Origin: an uncultured Flavobacteriia bacterium
GTDB lineage: Bacteria > Bacteroidota > Bacteroidia > Flavobacteriales_D > Crocinitomicaceae
Length of the DNA: 7,770 bases
Direction of reading: 5' to 3'
NCBI GenBank assembly: GCA_903930085.1
Contig: CAIYXD010000177.1
Location: forward strand, 1 to 7,770
The position numbers were made by a program, and so were the translations under genes. This document shows positions 1-5,903 of this stretch, in pieces (the first letter of the stretch is position 1; each line of letters opens with the position of its first letter). The notes beneath the pieces were generated by a model. It saw only the letters and a list, made by a program, of their open reading frames with translations, ran no database searches and had not been told where the DNA came from.

Positions 1-347
1 CAACGGATGCAGCATCTGCAAATTTGCAGCAACAAGATAAAAACTACAAAACCCAAGAAACGCTAAATTCGATTGACAATAACGTACAAGTTAAATCCAA
101 AATTGCCAATACGCTTGGACAGAAATATCCCGAAGGTGTTTCGCAGGAATCGTTTACACAGAAAGATAAAAACGGATTGATGACAGCAATAATAACGCGC
201 AGAATTGTTGTTATCGAAGGACACGGTGATGTGTATGTTCGAACGCAAACAATTCAAGCAATTACGTATTCAAAAAATGGACAAGCAATAACAGAATTCC
301 ATTGGCAAAAAGACACAGATGGCGCACAGTTGGAAAAACACTATTAA
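1..347 (+). CDS. C-terminal part of an unrecognised protein, upstream of apbE
   Basis: The reading frame is open from base 3 to a TAA at 345-347, giving the last 114 residues of a protein whose start lies outside the window. A TTG at base 24 could serve as a start, but the frame is open before it, so a truncated longer gene is more likely. The first 55 or so visible residues are polar and rich in Gln, Asn and Lys. The rest alternates polar and hydrophobic residues (about 60-101, from LMTAIITRRIVVIEG to ITEFHW), which suggests antiparallel beta strands. No transmembrane segment or catalytic motif is visible, and I do not recognise the family. The gene overlaps the apbE start by 29 bases in a different frame, so the two are probably cotranscribed and may be translationally coupled. 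Confidence 0.75.
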   Translation, partial: TDAASANLQQQDKNYKTQETLNSIDNNVQVKSKIANTLGQKYPEGVSQESFTQKDKNGLMTAIITRRIVVIEGHGDVYVRTQTIQAITYSKNGQAITEFHWQKDTDGAQLEKHY

Positions 348-1380
348 ATTCGTATTCATTTTATTTCTTGTCGGTTGTCAACCGGAAAAAGAGCCGGTTT
401 TTAAAGAAGGATTTATTTTTCAGGGAGAAACGCAAGGAACAACCTATCAACTAATTATTGCGGAAGACGAGGTGAATTTCACCAAGTTAGAGATTCAAAA
501 TCTTTTAGCGGAATTTGATACCGTTTTATCCACGTATATCGATTCTTCTTTAATCAGTAAAATGAATAGGATGGAAGGATCTGCTTTCTTTACCGATTCT
601 ACTGGCTATTTTAAAGAATGTTACGAAGAAAGCATGGATGTGTTCCATACAAGTAACGGCGCGTTTGATTGTTCCGTTTTCCCACTTGTAGAAGGGTGGG
701 GATTTATGCAAAATATTGAATCGCCATTAAATAAGACCAAAATTGATTCGATTCTTCAATTTGTTTCTTCGGAAAAAGATAAATTACACAGGGTTGATTT
801 CACGGATCAAACCATACATCTTACAAAAATAGACAAGCGTTTTAAAATGGATTTTAATGCCATTGCTCAGGGTTTGGCAGTGGATAAAATTGCTGAATTT
901 ATTGAATCGAGAGGACACAAAAATTATTATGTTGAAATTGGTGGTGAGTTGATTGTCAAGGGAAGAAATAGATCAGGGGAAAATTGGAATATTGGAATTG
1001 ATGTACCAAAGGAAAATGAACAAAAAGATGGTGTTCGACGCTTGGAAAGTATTTTGTCCATCACAAATAAAGCGATTGCTACCAGCGGGAATTACCGGAA
1101 ATACTACGTTAAAAACGGTAAAAAATACGCACATTGTTTAGATCCCAGAACAGGTTTTCCCGTTAACCATTCTTTATTAAGTGCGACCGTAATCTCGGAT
1201 AAATGCTCTACTTCGGATGCGTACGCAACTGTTTTTATGGTAATGGGCTTGGAGGGAACTAAAAAGTTTATAAGCAGTCATCCGAATTTAAAACTGGAGG
1301 TTTATTTGCTCTATGATTTGAAAAATGGAAAAATTGGGAGGTTCAAAAGCAAGGGAATGAAGAAATATTTCAAGGATTAA
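319..1380 (+). CDS. apbE: ApbE-family FAD:protein FMN transferase, predicted lipoprotein
   Basis: ApbE enzymes transfer FMN from FAD, with Mg2+, to a threonine or serine of exported flavoproteins such as NqrB, NqrC and RnfG. The 353 residues match family length. Residues 1-20 form a lipoprotein signal peptide: a positively charged start, a hydrophobic run, and lipobox L17-V18-G19-C20. This supports the ATG at 319 and places the enzyme outside the inner membrane, anchored by lipid. Family motifs in order are QGTTY (39-43), STYIDSSLISKMNR (71-84), a PLVEGWGF block (122-129), DFNAIAQGLAVDK (178-190), VEIGGE (205-210), IATSGNYRKYY (253-263), HCLDPRTGFPV (272-282) and a C-terminal SDAYATVFMVMG block (299-310) whose Asp and Thr are the expected metal ligands. 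No Shine-Dalgarno sequence is visible, and the start lies inside the preceding gene. No substrate flavoprotein is encoded nearby, so its target is unknown. Identification is firm; the physiological target is not. Confidence 0.95.
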   Translation: MAHSWKNTIKFVFILFLVGCQPEKEPVFKEGFIFQGETQGTTYQLIIAEDEVNFTKLEIQNLLAEFDTVLSTYIDSSLISKMNRMEGSAFFTDSTGYFKECYEESMDVFHTSNGAFDCSVFPLVEGWGFMQNIESPLNKTKIDSILQFVSSEKDKLHRVDFTDQTIHLTKIDKRFKMDFNAIAQGLAVDKIAEFIESRGHKNYYVEIGGELIVKGRNRSGENWNIGIDVPKENEQKDGVRRLESILSITNKAIATSGNYRKYYVKNGKKYAHCLDPRTGFPVNHSLLSATVISDKCSTSDAYATVFMVMGLEGTKKFISSHPNLKLEVYLLYDLKNGKIGRFKSKGMKKYFKD

Positions 1381-1442
1381 GAAAAAGACATTTTCTAAAG
1401 CGTAGTTTTTTATTTTTTGCAATATAAATTGTGCGTAACTCT

Positions 1443-1472
1443 TTTGTCCTCATGAAATTGGTGCTGCATTTC
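1443..1472 (+). promoter_or_regulatory. Weak promoter candidate for the 1501-3227 pair
   Basis: The 120-base gap between apbE and the next gene probably contains a promoter for the membrane protein and mpl. The best Bacteroidota-like arrangement I can find is TTTG at 1443-1446, 18 bases, then TGCATTTC at 1465-1472, which matches only four of the six fixed positions of TAnnTTTG. The gene start at 1501 has an A-rich leader and no Shine-Dalgarno sequence. This is a guess from consensus matching, and read-through from apbE is equally possible. Confidence 0.18.
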
Positions 1473-1500
1473 GTATTAATTTCACTTCAAAATAAATAAC

Positions 1501-1869
1501 ATGAACACACCTAAATTTGTATTTGCTCTCTTAATCTTGGCTAAATTATTCTTGGCAGCAACGATTATCTTGTATTTTTGGAACGTGAATACCTTGGTTG
1601 AAATAACAAAATTGCCTTTATACGTATTGATTTTAACTGTCGTATATATCGGTTTTCAAATGGTAACAAGAAGGTTTTCAAAAAAACAAAATTGGTGGGA
1701 CTGGATTTATTATATCGGTCTTGCTGCCATTATGTTACCTGTCGTTATGGCAAAGCCGGAAAATGAAAAAATATTTCACTTGCTAACTGATTTTGGTATT
1801 CTATTCCTTCTACTGCCTGTTTTAATCGACGGTTATAATTTTGTGAAAAACCAGAAAGAAACGATATGA
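1501..1869 (+). CDS. Small four-helix membrane protein of unknown function, coupled to mpl
   Basis: This 122-residue protein is almost entirely membrane-embedded. Hydrophobic segments lie at about residues 6-26, 37-55, 66-84 and 91-110, with a basic loop RRFSKK (57-62) between helices 2 and 3 followed by the aromatic motif QNWWDWIYY (63-71). The positive loop suggests it faces the cytoplasm. No catalytic or ligand-binding motif is recognisable and I cannot assign a family. Its TGA overlaps the mpl ATG as ATGA (1866-1869), so the two genes are almost certainly cotranscribed and translationally coupled. The pairing raises the possibility of a role linked to the cell envelope or muropeptide handling, but that rests on context alone. 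An opposite-strand frame overlapping its end (1745-2113) looks like a shadow of mpl. Confidence 0.85.
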   Translation: MNTPKFVFALLILAKLFLAATIILYFWNVNTLVEITKLPLYVLILTVVYIGFQMVTRRFSKKQNWWDWIYYIGLAAIMLPVVMAKPENEKIFHLLTDFGILFLLLPVLIDGYNFVKNQKETI

Positions 1870-3227
1870 ATGTACATTTTATAGCGATTGGTGGCAGCGC
1901 AATGCATAATTTGGCAATTGCCTTAAGTAGAAAAGGAACAACTGTTACCGGATCCGATGATGAGATTTTCGAGCCTTCTCGCACGCGCTTGGAAAAACAA
2001 GGGATTTTACCAGAAAAAATCGGATGGGAAGCAGAGCGAATTTCTACTAAAATTGATGCTGTAATCTTAGGAATGCATGCGCGCGAAGATAATCCAGAGT
2101 TGCTTCGTGCCAAAGAATTGAATATTCCAATCTATTCGTATCCGGAATATTTATACGAGCAAAGCAAAAATAAAATCCGAGTTGTTATTGGCGGAAGTCA
2201 TGGCAAAACCACTATTACTTCCATGCTGTTGCATGTTGTGAATGAACTTAAGATGCAAGTAGATTACATGGTCGGAGCACAACTAGAAGGCTACGATTGC
2301 ATGGTGCAATTATCGGATGATGCTCCAATTATGATTCTTGAAGGCGACGAATATTTGAGTTCGCCAATCGATCGCCGACCAAAATTCCATTTGTACCATG
2401 CAAACATTGCTATTCTAAGTGGAATTGCTTGGGATCACATTAATGTATTTCCAACATTTGAGAATTATGTGGAGCAATTTGAAACGTTTTGTTCCCTAAT
2501 TGAGCCAAACGGAACGTTGATTTATAACGTGGAGGATCCCGAAGTCAATAAACTTGGTGAAAAATTCGCTTCTTCCATAAATACAATTGCTTATAAAACA
2601 CCTCAATATTCTGTTATTGAAAATGGAACGCGTTTGTTTTTCGATACTAAAACGTATGATTTAAATATATTTGGCGGACACAATTTGCAGAATTTAATGG
2701 GTGCAATGCGCTTGGGTGAAGCCATCGGTATTGATCCTCACGTGTTTTTCGAATCTGTTCAGTCTTTTACAGGAGCAGGAAAACGCTTGCAGAAAGTGGT
2801 AGAAAAAGATACTTTTATCTTGTTTAAAGATTTTGCGCATTCGCCTTCAAAACTAAAAGCGACAACGAAAGCTGTAAAGGAGCAATTCAAAGATCGTCAC
2901 GTTGTTGCCTGTATGGAATTGCATACGTTTTCTTCGTTGAAAAAAGAGTTTCTCCCACATTATAAAGACGCCATGGCTATGGCAGATACCGCAATTGTTT
3001 ATTTTAGTCCAGAAGTTGTAAAGCATAAAAAACTGGAGCCAATCACCAAAGAAATGGTAGCAGAAGGATTCGGTGGAAATGTAACCGTAATGACGGAAAC
3101 TTCCGAAATCTTAGATTTTATTCATTCAAAAAACTGGAATAATTCCGCGCTTCTAATGATGTCTTCGGGAAATTTTGATGGAATAGACTACGATGCTTTA
3201 GGAAAGGAATTATTGGCTACGCTTTGA
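1866..3227 (+). CDS. mpl: Mpl-type Mur ligase (UDP-MurNAc : L-Ala-gamma-D-Glu-meso-DAP ligase)
   Basis: Mpl is a cytoplasmic Mur ligase that attaches recycled murein tripeptide to UDP-MurNAc, using ATP, and so returns wall fragments to peptidoglycan synthesis. The 453 residues are the usual length. The N-terminal UDP-binding domain opens with FIAIGGSAMHNLA (5-17) and TGSD (28-31). The ATPase P-loop is GSHGKTT (110-116). The block EGDEY...DRRPKF (159-174) resembles the EADEY...DKRSKF block of E. coli Mpl better than the MurC counterpart. WDHINVF (189-195) and GHNLQNLMGA (271-280) are central Mur motifs. The C-terminal domain has KDFAHSP (321-327) and LLMMSSGNFDGID (429-441), both with Mpl parallels. 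It starts by ATGA overlap with the upstream membrane protein and converges with the 3217-3780 gene, overlapping it by 11 bases. The main alternative is a lineage-specific Mur ligase with slightly different peptide specificity; a classical MurC is less likely. Confidence 0.88.
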   Translation: MNVHFIAIGGSAMHNLAIALSRKGTTVTGSDDEIFEPSRTRLEKQGILPEKIGWEAERISTKIDAVILGMHAREDNPELLRAKELNIPIYSYPEYLYEQSKNKIRVVIGGSHGKTTITSMLLHVVNELKMQVDYMVGAQLEGYDCMVQLSDDAPIMILEGDEYLSSPIDRRPKFHLYHANIAILSGIAWDHINVFPTFENYVEQFETFCSLIEPNGTLIYNVEDPEVNKLGEKFASSINTIAYKTPQYSVIENGTRLFFDTKTYDLNIFGGHNLQNLMGAMRLGEAIGIDPHVFFESVQSFTGAGKRLQKVVEKDTFILFKDFAHSPSKLKATTKAVKEQFKDRHVVACMELHTFSSLKKEFLPHYKDAMAMADTAIVYFSPEVVKHKKLEPITKEMVAEGFGGNVTVMTETSEILDFIHSKNWNNSALLMMSSGNFDGIDYDALGKELLATL

Positions 3228-3780
3228 TGCGTTTGAATAGAATCTTTCGGTAAATTATTGTCACCAATATACTGTAAATTGTTGCTAAAAGCAGCATGGA
3301 AAGAACGGACAGTGTTGCTGTAAATCCGGGTGATGCACCTTTTCGGTTGCTGTCTTTTAATTTAGCTTCAATAGCTTCTTTCGTCATAACTTCCGCGTCC
3401 GGCTGTGATGCTTTGAATACTTCCAATGCTTTTGGGTCGTTCACCATTTTTTCAATAGCGATTTCCTTTTTAGCCACTTGATTTGCATAATAGGAAGGAT
3501 TTATCTTTGCGTAATAAAGATAAATGAAGATACAAACTAGCAAAACATATGGAAATCCCGCGCTTAGTGCATTTTTAATATCATGCATAGCACTAGTTTC
3601 TTCTGTGTCCTTTCTTTTTTGCACAAATAAACCAATCGAAATCGCAAGAAGCAATCCTAGAATATTCAATAAAACTGCTGGAGCAATGGTTTCTGGAAAC
3701 AATCCCAAGTAAAAAAAGGATAGTTTTAAGAGGATCCAACTTGCTGCGGCAATAATTCCTGTTTTTACGGTTGTTTTCAT
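3217..3780 (-). CDS. DUF4199-like membrane protein
   Basis: The frame can be opened at 3819, but that start lies inside the rho terminator hairpin. The ATG at 3778-3780 is preferred because it begins MKTTVKTG, directly before the first membrane segment, and gives 187 residues. Hydrophobic segments lie at about residues 7-27, 33-54, 74-91 and 155-177. Between helices 3 and 4 is a motif YYAKINPSYYANQ (89-101) followed by a charged stretch of about 50 residues rich in Lys, Glu and Ala. Four helices with an INP motif after helix 3 fit the DUF4199 family of Bacteroidota, whose function is unknown; I judge this from pattern memory. The gene lies downstream of rho on the same strand, only 10 bases beyond the terminator T-run, so it needs terminator read-through or its own promoter overlapping the hairpin. 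Its last 11 bases overlap the end of mpl. Confidence 0.8.
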   Translation of the reverse strand: MKTTVKTGIIAAASWILLKLSFFYLGLFPETIAPAVLLNILGLLLAISIGLFVQKRKDTEETSAMHDIKNALSAGFPYVLLVCIFIYLYYAKINPSYYANQVAKKEIAIEKMVNDPKALEVFKASQPDAEVMTKEAIEAKLKDSNRKGASPGFTATLSVLSMLLLATIYSILVTIIYRKILFKRIKA

Positions 3781-3789
3781 AATTCTAGT

Positions 3790-3827
3790 AAAAAAAATGT
3801 CCCGAAACGGAATTTCCATTTCGGGAC
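3790..3827 (-). terminator. Strong intrinsic terminator downstream of rho
   Basis: Read on the minus strand, bases 3827 to 3799 form a continuous 13-bp hairpin with arms GUCCCGAAAUGGA and UCCGUUUCGGGAC and a three-base loop. It is followed by one A and eight consecutive U (3797-3790). It starts 22 bases after the rho stop codon. The tenth pair (bases 3818 and 3808) is a U-G wobble in minus-strand RNA but an A-C mismatch in plus-strand RNA, and the T-run exists only on the minus side. The structure therefore serves minus-strand transcription, ending the rho message before the gene at 3780. Confidence 0.9.
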
Positions 3828-3834
3828 AAAAATA
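3827..3834 (-). promoter_or_regulatory. Possible -7 element for the DUF4199-like gene
   Basis: On the minus strand these bases read TATTTTTG, a full match to the Bacteroidota -7 consensus TAnnTTTG. It lies directly before the terminator stem, sharing base 3827, and 47 bases before the preferred ATG at 3780. A transcript starting a few bases downstream would begin within the first arm of the hairpin and might escape termination. I find no good -33 TTG at the expected spacing, and the T-rich context makes chance matches likely, so this is tentative. Confidence 0.25.
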
Positions 3835-3849
3835 TAGATAATATTGGGA

Positions 3850-5733
3850 TTAACTGTTCATAGAAACAAGGAATTCCTCGTTTGAAATAGTGTTCTCCAT
3901 ATGTGATTTTATAAATTCCATCGCCTCAATAGGATTCATGTCGGCAATAAATTTACGCAGCAACCAAATGCGTTGCAGCACATCTTTGCTAACCAATAAA
4001 TCTTCCCGACGCGTTCCGGATGCTGTTATATCTATTGCAGGATAAATTCTACGGTTTGATATTTTACGATCCAACTGTAATTCCATGTTACCCGTTCCTT
4101 TGAATTCCTCGAAAATAACCTCGTCCATTTTGGAACCAGTTTCCGTCAATGCTGTTGCTATAATGGAAAGTGAACCGCCATTTTCAATTTTTCGTGCAGA
4201 ACCGAAGAAACGTTTTGGTTTGTGCAGCGCATTTGCATCTACACCACCAGAAAGAACTTTTCCGGATGCTGGAGAAACAGTGTTGTAAGCACGAGCCAAA
4301 CGCGTAATTGAATCCAAAAGAATACAAACATCGTGTCCACATTCTACCATTCTTTTTGCCTTTTCCAAAACCATATTTGCCACTTTTACGTGACGATCAG
4401 CTGGTTCATCAAAAGTAGATGCAACAACTTCAGCGCGCACGCTTCTTGCCATATCTGTAACTTCTTCCGGTCTTTCATCAATTAATAAAACGATAAGATA
4501 TGTTTCCGGATGATTTGCCGCAATTGCATTCGCAACATCTTTCAAAAGCATGGTTTTACCCGTTTTTGGCTGTGCCACGATCATTCCACGCTGGCCTTTT
4601 CCAATTGGCGCAAATAAATCCATTACGCGAGTCGACAAAGATTCATTTTTGTGTCCCGTTAATTTGAATTTTTCGTCTGGAAAAAGTGGCGTTAAATATT
4701 GAAACGGAACACGATCTCTAATGTAAGAAGGATGGCGACCATTGATAGATTCAACTTTTACAAGAGGGAAGAATTTTTCTCCTTCACGTGGCGGACGAAT
4801 TGTCCCTTTTACAGTATCTCCTGTTTTTAAACCAAATAATTTGATTTGTGTTTGCGATACGTAAATATCATCTGGTGATGGTAAATAATTATAGTCTGAA
4901 GAACGCAAAAATCCGTAACCATCTTGAATAACTTCCAAAACACCCTCTGCAGAAACAATACCAACTAAATCGTATGCATCATCCATTTTGTCTTCCAGCA
5001 CTTTTTCTTGTTGCGGTCGACGATTTGGATTTTGGTTCGGATTATTCAGGTTCGCATTGATATTTGGCGTGCGATTTGGATTTTGATTTGGGTTATTCTG
5101 ATTTGCATGTACATTCGGTGTGCGCTGCGGTCTTTCAAATCGTTCTTTTCGCTCGGGAGAAGCTGCCTCATTTCCCGAATTGCCTTCCGTTCCATCTGCA
5201 CTCTTTTCTGGAGCTGGTTTTTTAATGATATCCAATAAGTTGCGCCCTTGTTTTTCTGGAATATTTCTTTGTGGCTTTTGACTTTTGGAAGGTTCTTCGT
5301 TTTTTGCTTCAGTTTGAACTTCTTCAACGGAAACTGCTGTTTCCAGTACAATTTCGGGTTGTTTTTCAGGAATAACTTCCGATTGTTTTTTGGAAACAAT
5401 TTTTTCAGCAACGACTTCTGTTGATTCCGTTTGATTGGTTTCTTCGTTTTTTTCTTCCTGCTTTACTTCTTGAGTTGTAAATAAACTACCTTGTTTCTTG
5501 ACGATTTCAGCACCTTCCACGCGTGTTCGTTTGCGTTTTGGTCGCTCCTCAATCGTTTCCGATTCAATAGCTTCTGACTTTGTCGCAATTATAGCGGTTT
5601 CAGTTGACCCTTGTGTTGTTAAAAGTGAAATTAACCCTGCTTTTTTTAAAGATTCAACATCAGAAATACCTTTGTTTTTGGCAAGTTCGCGCAGCTCAGA
5701 AAGTTTTTTACCTTCTAATTCTTTTTTATCCAT
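3850..5733 (-). CDS. rho: Transcription termination factor Rho with long disordered insert
   Basis: Rho is the hexameric RNA-dependent ATPase that threads nascent RNA and releases RNA polymerase. At 627 residues it is about 200 longer than the 419-residue E. coli protein. Residues 1-40 form the Rho N-terminal helical domain. Residues about 43-250 are an insert, first Glu/Lys-rich, then basic and Asn/Pro-rich, with a duplicated 17-residue unit at 205-238. The RNA-binding OB fold follows (about 261-331, with DGYGFLR, PDDIYVS and GTIRPPREGE). The motor domain has Walker A AQPKTGKT (387-394), catalytic E420 in LLIDERPEEV, Walker B D474 in ILLDSITR, the Q-loop region LSGGVDANALHKPKRFFGSARK (within 494-515) and R-loop LDRKISNRR (554-562). 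All key motor residues are present. Walker A differs from E. coli APPKAGKT at two non-essential positions, probably typical of the phylum. The start MDKKELEGKK at 5733 fits the family. A strong terminator follows the stop, and a promoter candidate lies at 5823-5852. Confidence 0.98.
   Translation of the reverse strand: MDKKELEGKKLSELRELAKNKGISDVESLKKAGLISLLTTQGSTETAIIATKSEAIESETIEERPKRKRTRVEGAEIVKKQGSLFTTQEVKQEEKNEETNQTESTEVVAEKIVSKKQSEVIPEKQPEIVLETAVSVEEVQTEAKNEEPSKSQKPQRNIPEKQGRNLLDIIKKPAPEKSADGTEGNSGNEAASPERKERFERPQRTPNVHANQNNPNQNPNRTPNINANLNNPNQNPNRRPQQEKVLEDKMDDAYDLVGIVSAEGVLEVIQDGYGFLRSSDYNYLPSPDDIYVSQTQIKLFGLKTGDTVKGTIRPPREGEKFFPLVKVESINGRHPSYIRDRVPFQYLTPLFPDEKFKLTGHKNESLSTRVMDLFAPIGKGQRGMIVAQPKTGKTMLLKDVANAIAANHPETYLIVLLIDERPEEVTDMARSVRAEVVASTFDEPADRHVKVANMVLEKAKRMVECGHDVCILLDSITRLARAYNTVSPASGKVLSGGVDANALHKPKRFFGSARKIENGGSLSIIATALTETGSKMDEVIFEEFKGTGNMELQLDRKISNRRIYPAIDITASGTRREDLLVSKDVLQRIWLLRKFIADMNPIEAMEFIKSHMENTISNEEFLVSMNS
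5020..5121 (-). repeat. 51-base tandem duplication within rho
   Basis: Two adjacent 51-base units (5071-5121 and 5020-5070) encode Rho residues 205-221 and 222-238. Each unit reads TPN-x-x-AN-x-NNPNQNPNR. By hand alignment the DNA copies agree at 39 of 51 positions, with many third-base differences, while the protein units differ at only three residues (V/I, H/N and Q/L). That pattern suggests an older duplication in which the Asn/Pro-rich sequence has been kept. It sits at the C-terminal end of the disordered insert, just before the linker to the RNA-binding domain. Confidence 0.85.
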
Positions 5734-5780
5734 AAAATACGTAAAAAGTGCAATGATTTTTTTTGGGGTGTATCAAATTG

Positions 5781-5842
5781 TTTGGATTGTGGCAGGAACC
5801 GTTAAATTCCTTTTTGATGGTGCAATATTACAAATAAAGTTA
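5781..5842 (+). promoter_or_regulatory. Weak promoter candidates for the symporter gene
   Basis: Two plus-strand arrangements in the 170-base divergent region loosely fit the phylum consensus. One is TTTG at 5781-5784, an 18-base spacer, then TAAATTCC at 5803-5810. The other is TTTG at 5813-5816, an 18-base spacer, then TAAAGTTA at 5835-5842. Each matches only four of the six fixed -7 positions, so neither is convincing. If either is real it overlaps or faces the proposed rho promoter, so the two genes could interfere with each other's expression. Confidence 0.2.
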
Positions 5843-5852
5843 CATTAAACAA
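5823..5852 (-). promoter_or_regulatory. Candidate rho promoter
   Basis: On the minus strand TTG (5852-5850) is followed after exactly 19 bases by TAATATTG (5830-5823), which matches five of the six fixed positions of the Bacteroidota -7 consensus TAnnTTTG with a plausible spacing. It would start transcription near base 5816-5820 and give rho a leader of roughly 85 bases. The leader contains a small possible hairpin (5794-5811, five pairs). No Shine-Dalgarno sequence is seen before the rho ATG. The assignment rests on consensus and position only. Confidence 0.4.
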
Positions 5853-5903
5853 TCAATTACGAAGAAAAAAAAGATTTTTTTATCGGTCAAATGGAATATA
5901 TGA

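Noticed and set aside
1380..1396. AGAAAA/TTTTCT hairpin after apbE as a terminator
   Set aside because: It has only six A-T-rich pairs, and the T-run begins about 10 bases after the stem, so it is too weak to call.
1745..2113. 122-codon minus-strand frame across the membrane protein/mpl junction
   Set aside because: It is antisense to two well-supported genes, has no recognisable domain, and looks like a shadow frame.
3781..3819. Extension of the DUF4199-like gene to an ATG at 3819
   Set aside because: The added 13 codons run through the terminator hairpin and U-run, and the ATG at 3780 sits properly before the first membrane helix.
4544..4573. Altered Rho Walker A (AQPKTGKT rather than APPKAGKT) as a functional change
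   Set aside because: All catalytic Lys, Gly and Thr residues are kept, and the differences are probably normal for Bacteroidota Rho.
5046..5411. 121-codon minus-strand frame inside rho
   Set aside because: It is a frame-shifted reading of the Lys/Glu-rich Rho insert, kept open by biased composition.
5794..5811. AGGAA/TTCCT hairpin with a following T-run on the plus strand
   Set aside because: A five-pair stem with an eight-base loop in an AT-rich promoter region is expected by chance, and no plus-strand gene ends there.
5498..5848. 116-codon plus-strand frame over the start of rho
   Set aside because: It is antisense to the low-complexity insert and N-terminus of Rho; its composition reflects that region, and no motif is seen.
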